A stretch of DNA of 64,000 nt from Sphingopyxis sp. Lineage in GTDB: Bacteria; Pseudomonadota; Alphaproteobacteria; Sphingomonadales; Sphingomonadaceae. Where the stretch lies: positions 1-64,000 of the forward strand of contig NZ_JAIBES010000151.1 of assembly GCF_019459305.1 (NCBI RefSeq), in the 5' to 3' direction. Made by a program: the position numbers and the translations under genes. Below are positions 1-9,796 of the stretch, piece by piece (within the stretch, counting starts at the first letter, position 1; the number at the start of each line of letters is the position of its first letter). The notes under the pieces were generated by a model. That model was not told the DNA's origin. It searched no databases and saw only the letters and a program-made list of their open reading frames with translations.

Positions 1-52
1 CGACAGTCCGGGAAATATTACCAGCTGACTATGCCGGGTACACTTTGACCCC

Positions 53-81
53 CGTCATCCCGGCGACGGCGGGTATGACGA
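53..81. repeat. Short intergenic inverted repeat (CGTCATCCCGGCGACGGCGGGTATGACG)
   Basis: CGTCAT.CCCG / CGGG.ATGACG arms, imperfect palindrome in noncoding DNA. Confidence 0.5.
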
Positions 82-102
82 AGCAAGGGCGTCACGCCGC
101 TT

Positions 103-789
103 TTACCGCTCGCTGAGATAATAGCGCTCGCGCGCGTTCAAATCGTCGTTGAGTTCGTAAACGATCGGCTGGCCGGTCGGGATTTCGAGGCTGGTGATGT
201 CGGCGTCCGAAATCCCCGACAGATGTTTGACCAGCGCGCGCAGGCTGTTGCCATGCGCCGAGATCAGTACCGTCTTTCCCGCGGTCAGCTGCGGCACGAT
301 CGCGCTTTCATAATAGGGTAACACGCGTTCGATCGTATCCTTCAGGCTCTCCGCCGCGGGAATATCGATGCCGGCATAGCGCGGGTCGCTCGACAGATCC
401 CATGGCGATCCGGCTTCGAGCGGCGGCGGCGGGATGTCGAAGCTGCGGCGCCAGATCTTGACCTGATCGTCGCCATGTTTCGCCGCGGTCTCAGCCTTGT
501 CGAGTCCGGTCAGCCCGCCATAATGACGCTCGTTCAAACGCCAGTCTTTGGTCACGGGAAGCCACAAGCGTCCCATCGCCTCGAGCGCCAGATTGAGCGT
601 CTTGATCGCGCGCGACTGGACCGAAGTGAAGCAGGTGTCGGGGGCGATGCCCTTGGCCTTCATCAACTCGCCTGCCGCCCACGCCTCGGCGGCGCCCTTT
701 TCAGTGACGTCGACATCCCACCAGCCGGTGAAGCGGTTTTCGAGGTTCCACTGCGACTGGCCGTGACGGATGAGGATGAGCTGGGGCAT
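103..789 (-). CDS. gpmA: 2,3-bisphosphoglycerate-dependent phosphoglycerate mutase
   Basis: [29 protein letters not shown] and [14 protein letters not shown] motifs. Confidence 0.95.
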   Translation of the reverse strand: MPQLILIRHGQSQWNLENRFTGWWDVDVTEKGAAEAWAAGELMKAKGIAPDTCFTSVQSRAIKTLNLALEAMGRLWLPVTKDWRLNERHYGGLTGLDKAETAAKHGDDQVKIWRRSFDIPPPPLEAGSPWDLSSDPRYAGIDIPAAESLKDTIERVLPYYESAIVPQLTAGKTVLISAHGNSLRALVKHLSGISDADITSLEIPTGQPIVYELNDDLNARERYYLSER

Positions 790-858
790 TTCGGATCCTT
801 CAGGTGGAGGGTTTCGCTGCCCCTTAGCGTGGCTTTCCTACGAACGCCAATGCCCCTC

Positions 859-887
859 TTGAAATGGTTTCACCCGCACCCAGATTT
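859..887 (+). promoter_or_regulatory. Putative heat-shock sigma factor (RpoH/sigma32) promoter of hsp20
   Basis: CTTGAAA (859-865), 14-nt spacer, CCCAGATT (880-887); close to the CTTGAAA-N11-16-CCCATnT consensus, upstream of a small heat-shock gene. Confidence 0.6.
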
Positions 888-889
888 GC

Positions 890-974
890 AGCATCCGGTC
901 GCCGAAACGGGGCCGGGTGGCGATCGCGGCGCGCCGCCGCGGTCCCTGACTTCGCTTTTGAGAAAGGAAGAATG
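890..974 (+). promoter_or_regulatory. ROSE-like RNA thermometer in the hsp20 5' UTR
   Basis: Terminal hairpin CTTC(g)CTTT-TGAG-AAAGGAAG (950-970) pairs the Shine-Dalgarno AAGGAAG with a UUCGCU strand and has one bulged G, the hallmark of ROSE elements. Confidence 0.65.
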
Positions 975-1439
975 ACCATGCGTAACAGTTTTGACTGGAC
1001 CCCCTATCGCCGTTCGACCGTCGGTTTCGACCGATTGTTCGATTTCCTCGAAACGAGCGGGTCGGGCGCGGAAAATTATCCGCCATTCGACATCGAAAAG
1101 ATCGCCGACGATCATTTCCGCATCACCGTCGCGGTCGCTGGGTTCAAGAGCGACGAGATCGAGATCGTTGCGCAGCAGAATATGCTGACCGTCAGCGGCC
1201 GCAAGGCACCCGCGGCCGAAGGCGAAGGCCGTCAGCTGCTGTACAGCGGTATCGCGACGCGCGCTTTCGAACGCCGCTTCCAGCTCGCCGATTTCGTGCG
1301 GGTCAGCGCGGCCGACCTGGCCGACGGGCTGCTGATCATCGACCTGGTGCGCGAAGTGCCCGAGGCGATGAAGCCGCATAAGATCGCGATCGGCGGCAGT
1401 GCGACCCCGACGCTGGTCGAGGACAAGCAGGCGGCATAA
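972..1439 (+). CDS. Hsp20/alpha-crystallin family small heat shock protein
   Basis: MTMRNSFDWTPYRRSTVGFDRLFD..., alpha-crystallin core; start chosen after GAAAGGAAG SD. Confidence 0.92.
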   Translation: MTMRNSFDWTPYRRSTVGFDRLFDFLETSGSGAENYPPFDIEKIADDHFRITVAVAGFKSDEIEIVAQQNMLTVSGRKAPAAEGEGRQLLYSGIATRAFERRFQLADFVRVSAADLADGLLIIDLVREVPEAMKPHKIAIGGSATPTLVEDKQAA

Positions 1440-1475
1440 GCGCCTGCGAATCCATGCCTTGCGGGGCATCGTGAG

Positions 1476-1510
1476 CGGGGTCCGGAGTCCCTTCCGGACC
1501 CCGTTTTCTT
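1476..1510 (+). terminator. Intrinsic terminator downstream of hsp20
   Basis: CGGGGTCCGG-loop-CCGGACCCCG followed by TTTTCTTT. Confidence 0.8.
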
Positions 1511-1512
1511 TG

Positions 1513-1995
1513 CTACAGCGCGCGCGTCATGAAGCGGCTGAACGGGTCGGGCTTGTAACCGGCGAAGGGCGCGCAATCGTCGAAACCATAGCGGCGGTAG
1601 AGCGCAATCGCGGGTTCGAACGCGGGGCCCGATCCGGTTTCCAGACTGAGCCGCTTGAGCCCGCGACCATGCGCTTCGGCGATAATATGGTCGAGCATGC
1701 GCGCGGCCACGCCGCGGCGCAGGAAGGCGTCGGCGGTGCGCATCGATTTGATCTCGCCATGCCCGGCATCGAGCATTTTGAGTGCGCCGCACCCCGCCAG
1801 CGCATCACCGTCATGGATCGACCAGAAGGTCACATCGGGGGCGTTCAGGCCATTGAAGTCGAGGAAGTGACAACTGCCCGCGGGCGAATTGGCGAGCATC
1901 CCCGCGAAATGCTGTTCGAGCAGCGCGCGGATCGCGGCGCCGGACAGATCGTCTTCGACGATCCGCCAGCCGCCTTCCCGCGCGCTGGGCGTCAC
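1513..1995 (-). CDS. GNAT family N-acetyltransferase
   Basis: [31 protein letters not shown]...[11 protein letters not shown]; likely GTG start forming GTGA overlap with the upstream gene stop (track ORF extends to 2058). Confidence 0.8.
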   Translation of the reverse strand: MTPSAREGGWRIVEDDLSGAAIRALLEQHFAGMLANSPAGSCHFLDFNGLNAPDVTFWSIHDGDALAGCGALKMLDAGHGEIKSMRTADAFLRRGVAARMLDHIIAEAHGRGLKRLSLETGSGPAFEPAIALYRRYGFDDCAPFAGYKPDPFSRFMTRAL

Positions 1996-3101
1996 AGCAT
2001 CTGATCGAGCGTTGCGAGGCACGCGTGCGCCAGCAGCTTCGAGCGTTCGGGCGACCAACCGGCGACCGGATCGGGCAGGTCGTCATTGTCCTTGAACGGC
2101 ATTTCGATCGTCATCGACACCGCGCCAAAGCGTTCGGCGAGCTGGGTCGTCGACATCGACAGATTTGCCTTGCCCGGCGCCGATTCGCTGTAGCCGAGTT
2201 CCACCTGGAAATCGGGGGTGTTCGCCGCCAGCGCGGTCTGGAACCCCTTGTACTTTTCCAGCTGCTCGGGCTTCAGCGACGGAATGCCTTCAAAGCCCGC
2301 GATGAACACCGCCGGGATCGCCTCGTCGCCATGGACGTCCATCGCCCAGTCGACACCCGTCTCGTCCATCGCGTTGCGGACACACAAGACTTCGGGGCTA
2401 CGCGCGGCGGTCGGATTGTCCCATTCGCGGTTGAGGTTCACCCCGGCGAAATTGGTGCGCAAATGGCCCCGGCACGACCCGTCAGGATTCATGTTCGGCA
2501 CGATGTGGAAGCGGCATTTGTTGAGCAGCGAACGCGCATGCGGATCGGCGGGGTCGGTGAGCTTTTCGAGCGCGCCCTCGACCCACCATTCGGCCATGCT
2601 CTCGCCGGGATGCTGGCGCGCATAGAGCCACACCTGCGTATCGCCGGTTCCCAATTCGAGGCAGTCGATCGGCTGGCCTTCGAGGCTGGTGCCGAGGCAG
2701 CGATAGGTGACGCCTTCGCACTCGGCGACCGAGGCGACGAGGTCGTGGTGACGCTCCATCGAGAAGGGCGCGAAATAGGCGAGGTAGAGGATCGGGCTTT
2801 CGGCGGTGTGGCGGATCGTCAGCGTACCGGCATCGTAGCTGGTGTCGAGGCGGAACCAATAGTCGCGGTCATAACTCGCGCACGCCGCATAGCCGGACCA
2901 GCCATCGGGATAGGCTGAGGCATCAAGCCCGGTGATCGCCAGCTCAAGCGCGTCGCCGACCGCGCACGAAACGCGGAAGTGAAACCATTGAAAAAAGTCG
3001 GATTCGCGGTCCTTGCGGATCGAAAGGCGCGCCGCGGTGCCGTCGATCGAATCCACGACGATGTTGCCGCTGTCGAAAGCGGCGTTGATGGTGATGGTCA
3101 T
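1992..3101 (-). CDS. M14 family metallocarboxypeptidase-like protein
   Basis: [17 protein letters not shown] (HxxE), [29 protein letters not shown] motifs; start at [12 protein letters not shown]. Confidence 0.88.
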   Translation of the reverse strand: MTITINAAFDSGNIVVDSIDGTAARLSIRKDRESDFFQWFHFRVSCAVGDALELAITGLDASAYPDGWSGYAACASYDRDYWFRLDTSYDAGTLTIRHTAESPILYLAYFAPFSMERHHDLVASVAECEGVTYRCLGTSLEGQPIDCLELGTGDTQVWLYARQHPGESMAEWWVEGALEKLTDPADPHARSLLNKCRFHIVPNMNPDGSCRGHLRTNFAGVNLNREWDNPTAARSPEVLCVRNAMDETGVDWAMDVHGDEAIPAVFIAGFEGIPSLKPEQLEKYKGFQTALAANTPDFQVELGYSESAPGKANLSMSTTQLAERFGAVSMTIEMPFKDNDDLPDPVAGWSPERSKLLAHACLATLDQML

Positions 3102-3709
3102 GGGACGCTGATAGTGCGTCCGGATTCTCCGGGGAAGTCCTTGAATAAGGCTTCGGCCAATTTTGCCGCGGCGAGCGACGGCTGCGACGCGGGCGCTTTG
3201 ACGGGGATCGCCGCAAGCGCGCGGCCTTCCCACAACGCCTGGCCGGTCGCGGCATCATCGATGCGGACCGAAAGCTGGTGATCGGCCATCCGCCTGGGAC
3301 CGCCACCGAGATTGAGGCCGATGCCGAGCCCGACGCCCGACCCATAGCTGCCGGTCGAACCACCAACCCCGACCGATACCGGCGATCGGCGTCCCGCGCT
3401 CGGTTGTTCACTCCGCTCAAAGGCGACGCGGACCAGCAGCGGCGCACGCTCATTGCTGCCCGCCGCAACCAGTCCCTGACGCTGCAATTGCTGATCGACC
3501 GCGGCGCGATAGCTGTTCCATTCGATCGACGGCATACCCCCGCCCGGGCCGTCGAGCGGTGCGGTTGCGATGGCGTAGCGCGTCCCCGGCGCCCAGTTAG
3601 GCACGGCATTATGGAAACGAGTAACCTCGACCGGCGGCACCGCGGTGGCACAGCCGCCGAACGAAAGCGCCGCTGCACAGAGCAGGACGACAGAAATTTG
3701 ACGCGTCAT
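3098..3709 (-). CDS. Lipoprotein, DUF4136-like
   Basis: [26 protein letters not shown] lipobox; VTRFH...[17 protein letters not shown]. Confidence 0.7.
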   Translation of the reverse strand: MTRQISVVLLCAAALSFGGCATAVPPVEVTRFHNAVPNWAPGTRYAIATAPLDGPGGGMPSIEWNSYRAAVDQQLQRQGLVAAGSNERAPLLVRVAFERSEQPSAGRRSPVSVGVGGSTGSYGSGVGLGIGLNLGGGPRRMADHQLSVRIDDAATGQALWEGRALAAIPVKAPASQPSLAAAKLAEALFKDFPGESGRTISVP

Positions 3710-3780
3710 TGGGGCATCATGCGCCACCAAATATGGCTTGGCAATGAATGCGGTGCTGCCGCGGCGCGGCGTCTTGCGCC

Positions 3781-4461
3781 TCAGCGATAGAAGATGTGGT
3801 TGTCGATCTGCGCGATGCGCGTCTTGCGCCAGCCCGGCGAGACGTAGCGGGCATGAAAGAACAGCGCGCCCGGCGCATGATTCTTCCAGCTGCCGTCGCG
3901 GGCGATCTGCGCGATCGCGATCGCGTTGTTCCACTGCGCGCCCTCGCGGATCGCCGGCATCTTGCCGCCGCGCACAAAGCTGAACTGGCTGCGCTGATGG
4001 ACGACGCCGCACAGGCTTTTGGGGAAGCGGCCCGACTGGGCGCGGTTGATCACAACATGCGCGACCGCGAGCTGGCCGACGAGCGATTCGCCGCGCGACT
4101 CGAAATAGACGGTGCCGGCAAGGCAGCGCAGCTCGGGATCCATGTCCGCAGGACGGGGGGTCGCGGCGACCAGCGCGGCGAGCGATTCGGCGTTGACCGG
4201 GGCCGGTTTCGAATCCGGGTTCGGCGTTTCGTCTGTATTTTCGATGATGCCATCGATCGGCGCATCGGCCTTGATCAACAGATCCGCCTGTTCAGCGACA
4301 ACCGGCGTCTCGACGCTGGGTGCGATCAGGGCGGGAAGATTAGCGTCGGCAGCAAGATCGCTTGCAAAGCCGGGTTCCGCCAAAAGCAGCATGGTGGCGG
4401 CAGTCATGCCGACGGCAGCCACGCTGGCCACGTTCAAAATACGACTCATAGTGTCCGTCAA
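3781..4461 (-). CDS. Cell wall hydrolase (SleB family)
   Basis: ELRCLAGTVYFESRGESLVGQLAVAHVVINRAQSGRFPKSLCGVVHQRSQFSFV. Confidence 0.9.
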   Translation of the reverse strand: MTDTMSRILNVASVAAVGMTAATMLLLAEPGFASDLAADANLPALIAPSVETPVVAEQADLLIKADAPIDGIIENTDETPNPDSKPAPVNAESLAALVAATPRPADMDPELRCLAGTVYFESRGESLVGQLAVAHVVINRAQSGRFPKSLCGVVHQRSQFSFVRGGKMPAIREGAQWNNAIAIAQIARDGSWKNHAPGALFFHARYVSPGWRKTRIAQIDNHIFYR

Positions 4462-4642
4462 AAGTGCGGCCGATGAACCGAAACTTCCAAAACAGGTGGG
4501 GGGCTATGGCCCAATACCGCCTGCGGTCATCGTCCGACTGCGTGTCCAATCCGTTTTTCCGGGGCATCGCCAGAGCGATGCAACCGACGGAGCGACCTAC
4601 GCGTTATCGAATGCGCGCCACTTATGTTGCACCGCAACAGAG

Positions 4643-4981
4643 TCAAGTTAATGCGGCCCATTCCGCGACGAGTCGTGGCGCATCTGCGATGTCCAGTTCA
4701 ACAATCCACAGATCGGGATCCGCCTTTTGCCGCCGGTCCTGATAGTTGGCGCGCGATTCACCATCTTTGGGGTCATCAGGGCCGACAGCCTCCCAGAGAT
4801 AGTGGCCGGTCGCGGAAAAACGCCGTTCAAGCAGCGGCCCGGGCTGCCCGCGCTCGGTACATTGGACCAGGATGATGCCCGAATGTTCGTCGCCCTTGGC
4901 GAGGACGGTCGCAAAGCCGCCCGCCGATTCGGTCCGGCGCAGCAACAGGTCGACGAGAAAACGGCTGGTGAGCCGCGTCAC
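4643..4981 (-). CDS. DUF1491 family protein
   Basis: LVDLLLRRTESAGGFATVLAKGDEHSGIILVQ... DPDLWIVELDIAD. Confidence 0.75.
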   Translation of the reverse strand: MTRLTSRFLVDLLLRRTESAGGFATVLAKGDEHSGIILVQCTERGQPGPLLERRFSATGHYLWEAVGPDDPKDGESRANYQDRRQKADPDLWIVELDIADAPRLVAEWAALT

Positions 4982-5002
4982 GGGAAAGCTTGCGCTGCGG
5001 CG

Positions 5003-5467
5003 TTACGCCGCGTCACGCGTTTCAGTATCGGCGAGCAGCGCATAAAGGGCCTCGTCGTTTTTCGCCCCGCGCAGGCGTTCGGCGATCGCTTCGTTGCGCA
5101 GCATGCGCGACACCCCGGCGAGCGCTTTGAGATGATCGGCACCGGCGTCAAGCGGTGACAGCAGCACGAACAACAGATCGACCGGCAGGCCATCGACCGA
5201 GTTGAAATCGATCGGGCGTGACAATTGCAGAAACAGCCCGCGCACCCCGGTGAGGTCCGCCATCTTGGCATGCGGCAGTGCGATACCGCGTCCGAACCCG
5301 GTCGAGCCAAGCCTTTCGCGTTCGAGCAACGCTTCGCTGACCTCGCCCGCGTCGAGGCCAAGCGAACGGCTGGCGAGGTCGCCCACAAAGGGAAACAGCG
5401 CCTTTTTCGAATCGAGTTGCACATGCGCGCGCACGGTCGCGGGATAAAGAAGGGAAGAAAGATTCAT
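5003..5467 (-). CDS. ptsN: PTS IIA-like nitrogen regulatory protein
   Basis: ALLERERLGSTGFGRGIALPHAKM active-site His region; sits next to hpf as in other proteobacteria. Confidence 0.88.
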   Translation of the reverse strand: MNLSSLLYPATVRAHVQLDSKKALFPFVGDLASRSLGLDAGEVSEALLERERLGSTGFGRGIALPHAKMADLTGVRGLFLQLSRPIDFNSVDGLPVDLLFVLLSPLDAGADHLKALAGVSRMLRNEAIAERLRGAKNDEALYALLADTETRDAA

Positions 5468-5617
5468 GGGTCTGGTCAAATCTGTGTAGCCGCCGGGCGA
5501 CGGGGCCGGCCGTTCCTGGGCAATGGATTGCGGATCGGTCGGACCGGCGCCCCGCCATACCGGCATAGGACGTTGTTGGGCGCGGCCCTTATGCCGGTTG
5601 GCGAACAAAATCCAGCC

Positions 5618-6190
5618 TTATCGTGGTTCGACCCAGCCGATCGTCCCGTCGTCGCGGCGATAGACCATATTATGCGCACCCGTCTTGCTGTTGACGAACA
5701 GCAGCGCGTTGGTGTTGCGCAGGTCGAGCATCATCACCGCGTCGGACACGCTGCTGCTGGGAATATCGACGCGCGTTTCGGCAATGATCGCCGGCGAGTC
5801 GCCGGCATCTTCATCGTTGCCGGCGTCGAACACCGTATAGCCTGCGTTATCCTCAATCTCGTCGACCGTCGGCGATGGCACTGCCACACCGTTGTTATGG
5901 TCTTTCAAGCGCCGCATGTAGCGCCTGAGCTGCTTTTCGATACGTTCGGCGGCGCCCTCGAACGCGACATGCGCGTCCTGCGCCTGGCCATGCCCCTTGA
6001 GCACCAGCCCCTGCATCACATGCGCAACGATGTCGCACTGAAAACTGTCGTGCGGTCCTTTGCCAAAGATCGCGTGCGCGCCGATCGCCCGGGAGAAATA
6101 TTTGTCGGCAATCGCGTTCATCCGATCCGACACATGCGCCTGCAGCGCTTCGCCGGTTTCGATCTGGTGGCCAGAGACGCGGATTTCCAT
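5618..6190 (-). CDS. hpf: Ribosome hibernation-promoting factor / sigma-54 modulation protein (long form)
   Basis: MEIRVSGHQIETGEALQAHVSDRMNAIADKYF and C-terminal dimerisation domain. Confidence 0.9.
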   Translation of the reverse strand: MEIRVSGHQIETGEALQAHVSDRMNAIADKYFSRAIGAHAIFGKGPHDSFQCDIVAHVMQGLVLKGHGQAQDAHVAFEGAAERIEKQLRRYMRRLKDHNNGVAVPSPTVDEIEDNAGYTVFDAGNDEDAGDSPAIIAETRVDIPSSSVSDAVMMLDLRNTNALLFVNSKTGAHNMVYRRDDGTIGWVEPR

Positions 6191-6237
6191 TTTTCTTCTC
6201 CTGCTATGTCCGATGCGATGACATCAAGGGAGCGTCA

Positions 6238-6939
6238 TCACACCGTATCGAGCCACAGCGGCTGGTTGAGCCCTGCGACAAAGGCGGCATGGCGCGCCAG
6301 ATCGGCGGCCGATGCCATATGGGGTCTGGGTTCGCGAAACGGACGGTCATGGCCGCGCGCTGCCATGGGGGAGGATGGGGACGCCGCCGCCGAACCGGCG
6401 GCAGACGAGGCCAGCCCCAGCCCGATCTGCCGCCCGCCGGTCATTTCGATGTAAAGATGAGCGAGCAGTTCGGCATCGAGCAGTGCGCCGTGCTTGACGC
6501 GGTGGCTGCGGTCGATGCCGTAGCGGGTGCAAAGTGCGTCGAGGCTGTGTTTGGCGCCGGGGTGGAGCTTGCGCGCCATCTGCACCGTGCAGCACATCCG
6601 CGCCATGTCGAGCGCGGGGCGCCCGGCGCGCGCCAGCTCGGCATTGACGAAACCAAAGTCGAAGACGGCATTGTGCGCGATCAGCGGCGCGTCGCCGAGA
6701 AAGGCCATCAGCTCGTCGATGCGCTCGGCAAACAACGGCTTGTCCGACAGAAACTGGATCGACAGGCCGTGCACCGCTTCGGCAGCGGCGGGCATGTCGC
6801 GTTCGGGGTTGAAATAGGCGTGAAAGGTCTGGCCGGTCTCGCGGCGGTCGACCAGTTCGATACACCCGATTTCGACCAGCCTGTCCCCGGTCTTGGGATC
6901 GAATCCCGTGGTTTCCGTATCGAAGATTATCTCTCGCAT
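6238..6939 (-). CDS. dnaQ: DNA polymerase III epsilon subunit (3'-5' exonuclease)
   Basis: MREIIFDTETTGFDPKTGDRLVEIGCIEL, HNAVFDFGFVNAEL, HGALLDAELLAHLY. Confidence 0.95.
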   Translation of the reverse strand: MREIIFDTETTGFDPKTGDRLVEIGCIELVDRRETGQTFHAYFNPERDMPAAAEAVHGLSIQFLSDKPLFAERIDELMAFLGDAPLIAHNAVFDFGFVNAELARAGRPALDMARMCCTVQMARKLHPGAKHSLDALCTRYGIDRSHRVKHGALLDAELLAHLYIEMTGGRQIGLGLASSAAGSAAASPSSPMAARGHDRPFREPRPHMASAADLARHAAFVAGLNQPLWLDTV

Positions 6940-6958
6940 TGAGCGATCAATCTGGACC

Positions 6959-7582
6959 CTATCGGGCGCGGAAACAAGAGGCGATGGCGCGAATCTGGCG
7001 ATGCGTCTCGCTTTTGGGTCCGCCCGTGTCGATGACGAAATCAGCGCGCGCACGCTTGACGCGGTCGGGAACCTGCAGGCGGCGGATCGCCTTCAGCCGG
7101 CCGTAGGTCATCCCCGGCCGGCGCATCACCCGCTTGGTCTGCATCCACGTTGGCGCCGACACGACCGCGATCGCGCCAACGCGGCGCCAGCCACCCTTTT
7201 CGAACAAGAGCGGGATGTCGAGCACAACGACATCGCGGGCGCGGTGGCGGGCAAGGAATTTCTTCTGCGCCCGAAACACCTCCGGATGGACGATCGCCTC
7301 GAGCGCCGCGAGCTCGTGGCGGTTGCCGAGCACCAGCCCGCCAAGTTTCTGCCGGTCGACGCCGCCGGGACCGGTCGTGCCGGGAAAGCGCGCTTCGATC
7401 GCCGCGACGAGCGCGCCGCCCGGGCCTTGCAATCGGTGGACTTCGGCGTCGGCGTCGAACACCGGCACGCCTTCGCGCTCGAACATCGCCGCCGCGGTCG
7501 ACTTGCCCATCCCGATCGAGCCGGTGAGACCGAGAATGAACGGCCGCCGCAGCCGCGAACCGGGGCGCGGCCGATGCGTCAT
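6959..7582 (-). CDS. coaE: Dephospho-CoA kinase
   Basis: LGLTGSIGMGKSTAAAMF P-loop; HPEVF; DIPLLFEKGGW. Confidence 0.95.
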   Translation of the reverse strand: MTHRPRPGSRLRRPFILGLTGSIGMGKSTAAAMFEREGVPVFDADAEVHRLQGPGGALVAAIEARFPGTTGPGGVDRQKLGGLVLGNRHELAALEAIVHPEVFRAQKKFLARHRARDVVVLDIPLLFEKGGWRRVGAIAVVSAPTWMQTKRVMRRPGMTYGRLKAIRRLQVPDRVKRARADFVIDTGGPKSETHRQIRAIASCFRAR

Positions 7583-8394
7583 GCGGTCAGCAGCGCGCGC
7601 AATTCCTCGTCGCGACCTTCGGGCGGCGCGGCGCCGAAGAACAGCTCGAAGGCAAGCGCGGCCTGGCCGATCAGCATGTCGAGCCCGTCGACGGTGTCGA
7701 GCCCACGCGCCGCGGCGGCTTTGAGCAGCCCGGTCTGGAGCGGAGCATAGACTAAGTCGTAAACGATCGCATCGTCGGGCAGCGCAGACAGATCGAGGTC
7801 GAGCGGTGGCTGGCCGGCCATGCCGAGGCTGCTCGAATTGACCAGCAGTGCGGCCGGCGGCAGCTGGGCCTCGAGACCGAGTACCTCGCCTTTCAAGCCA
7901 AAGGTCGCGAGCAGCCCCATTGCCTTCAGCGGGCTGCGATTGAGAATCGTCACATGCCCCACCCCGGCGCGCGCAAGCGCGAACAGCACCGCGCGCGCCG
8001 CGCCGCCCGCGCCGACGACGATAACCGGGGCACCCGAAAGATCGGTCTCGGCAAGCGGTGCATAGAATCCGGCCGCATCGGTGTTGGTGCCGATCACCGA
8101 CCCATCGCGCTGGCGCACGATCGTGTTCATCGCGCCGATCGTGCCGCGGATATTGCCGGGGTCATCGACCAGATCCATCACCGCGACCTTATGCGGGATG
8201 GTGACATTGCAACCGCGCCAATCGGGATCCGTACGCCGCTGGTCGATAAAGGCCGCGAGCGCGTCGGCTTTGATGTGCGCGCGGCGATAGTCGCCCGCAA
8301 GACCGAGTGCATCGAGCCAGAATTTATGGATCAGCGGCGATTTCGATTGTGCGATCGGGTCGCCGATCACCTCGGCATAAGGGGTGCTGCTCAT
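7579..8394 (-). CDS. aroE: Shikimate dehydrogenase
   Basis: YAEVIGDPIAQSKSPLIH; NVTIPHK; VVGAGGAARAVLFAL. Confidence 0.95.
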   Translation of the reverse strand: MSSTPYAEVIGDPIAQSKSPLIHKFWLDALGLAGDYRRAHIKADALAAFIDQRRTDPDWRGCNVTIPHKVAVMDLVDDPGNIRGTIGAMNTIVRQRDGSVIGTNTDAAGFYAPLAETDLSGAPVIVVGAGGAARAVLFALARAGVGHVTILNRSPLKAMGLLATFGLKGEVLGLEAQLPPAALLVNSSSLGMAGQPPLDLDLSALPDDAIVYDLVYAPLQTGLLKAAAARGLDTVDGLDMLIGQAALAFELFFGAAPPEGRDEELRALLTA

Positions 8395-8987
8395 GATGTA
8401 GCCAATCCGGTTGCCCGCAGCCACGCCAGCAGCGGGAGCATCGGCATGCCGATGATTGTCCAGGGATCGCCCTCAACCTTTTCGAACAATTGCACGCCTG
8501 CTCCCTCGATCTCATAACAGCCGACGGTCCAGCGGATACTGTCCCAATGCTGCGCGACATAGGCGGCGATGAAGGCGTCGGACAAGGGGCGCATCCACAG
8601 CTTCGCCTCGCCGATCGCGCGCCAGACCGGGGCGCCGTCGCGCGCGGCGACCGCGGCGCTGAACAGGCGGTGCCGCGTCCCCGCCATGCGGCGCAGATGA
8701 TCGGCCGCCTCTTCGGGCGTCTCGGGTTTCGAAAGCATCGTGCCGTCGTCGAGCGCGAGCGTCGAATCGGCGCCGATGACGGTCACGCCGGGCAGCCGCG
8801 ATGAAATTTTTACCGCTTTGGCCTCGGCGAGGGCATCGGCAATATTGCGCGGCGTCTGGCCCGCGGTGAGCAGCGATGCGGTGAGCGCCTCCTCGTCGAC
8901 ATGCGCCGCAGTCGTCGCGAATTCGAGCCCGGCGGCGCGCAGCATGGCGGCGCGGCCGCTGCTTTGCGAGGCCAAGAGAAGGGTCAT
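8391..8987 (-). CDS. maf: Maf-like nucleotide pyrophosphatase
   Basis: LLLASQSSGRAAMLRAAGLEF; VIGADSTLALDD; YEIEGAGVQLFEKVEGDPWTIIGMP. Confidence 0.93.
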   Translation of the reverse strand: MTLLLASQSSGRAAMLRAAGLEFATTAAHVDEEALTASLLTAGQTPRNIADALAEAKAVKISSRLPGVTVIGADSTLALDDGTMLSKPETPEEAADHLRRMAGTRHRLFSAAVAARDGAPVWRAIGEAKLWMRPLSDAFIAAYVAQHWDSIRWTVGCYEIEGAGVQLFEKVEGDPWTIIGMPMLPLLAWLRATGLATS

Positions 8988-9796
8988 GCGGCGCCGCGGT
9001 CCTCGACCAGCTTGATCACCGCCGCCGCGGTTTCCTCGATCGAGCGGCGCGTGACATCGATCACCGGCCAACCATTGTCTGCAAACATGCGCCGGGCATA
9101 GGCCAGCTCGGCTTTCACCCGTTCATCATCGACATAGGCGGTTTCGGGGGCCTGGTTGAGCGACAGCAGCCGGTTGCGCCGCACCTGCACCAGTCGGTCG
9201 AGCCCAGTCGTCAACCCAACAATCATCGGGCGTTTCAGTCGATACAGCGCCTCGGGCGGCGGCGATTCAGGGACAATCGGGATGTTCGCGGTCTTGAAGC
9301 CGCGATTGGCCAGATAAATGCTGGTCGGGGTCTTCGATGTCCGCGACACCCCGGCAAGAACGATGTCGGCCTGTTCCCAATTTTCCCAGCCGATGCCGTC
9401 ATCGTGCGCAACGGTGAACTGGATCGCCTCGACCCGCGCGAAGTAAGCAGCGTCGAGCTGGTGCTGACGCCCCGGGCGCGCTTTCGCTTCCTGGCCCAGC
9501 ATCCGCGACAGCGCATCGGTCACCGCGTCGAGTGCGGGGACGAGCGGCAGGTTGAGTGCCCCGGCTCGGCGCTCCAGGCTGACGCGCAGGTCGCCATTGA
9601 CCAGCGTGAACAGGATCATCCCCGGACTCGCCTGCACTTCGGCCATGATCCGGTCGAGATGCGATTCCGATCGCACCATCGGCCAGAAATGGCGCACCAC
9701 CTCGACATCGTCGAACTGCGCGATCGCCGCCTTGGCGATATTTTCGAGTGTCTCGCCCGTGGAGTCCGATATGAGATGAAGGTGAAGCCGGCCCAT
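8984..9796 (-). CDS. ppsR: Pyruvate,phosphate dikinase regulatory protein family (DUF299)
   Basis: LHLISDSTGETLENIAKAAIAQF; VSRTSKTPTSIYLANRG; start at MGRLHLHL. Confidence 0.9.
   Translation of the reverse strand: MGRLHLHLISDSTGETLENIAKAAIAQFDDVEVVRHFWPMVRSESHLDRIMAEVQASPGMILFTLVNGDLRVSLERRAGALNLPLVPALDAVTDALSRMLGQEAKARPGRQHQLDAAYFARVEAIQFTVAHDDGIGWENWEQADIVLAGVSRTSKTPTSIYLANRGFKTANIPIVPESPPPEALYRLKRPMIVGLTTGLDRLVQVRRNRLLSLNQAPETAYVDDERVKAELAYARRMFADNGWPVIDVTRRSIEETAAAVIKLVEDRGAA

Noticed and set aside
864-971. Upstream ATG (864) start for the hsp20 ORF
   Set aside because: It would translate the promoter/thermometer region; the start at 972 follows a clear SD and gives the normal Hsp20 N-terminus.
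2025-2918. 297-aa + strand ORF opposite the M14 peptidase
   Set aside because: Antisense shadow ORF with no domain.
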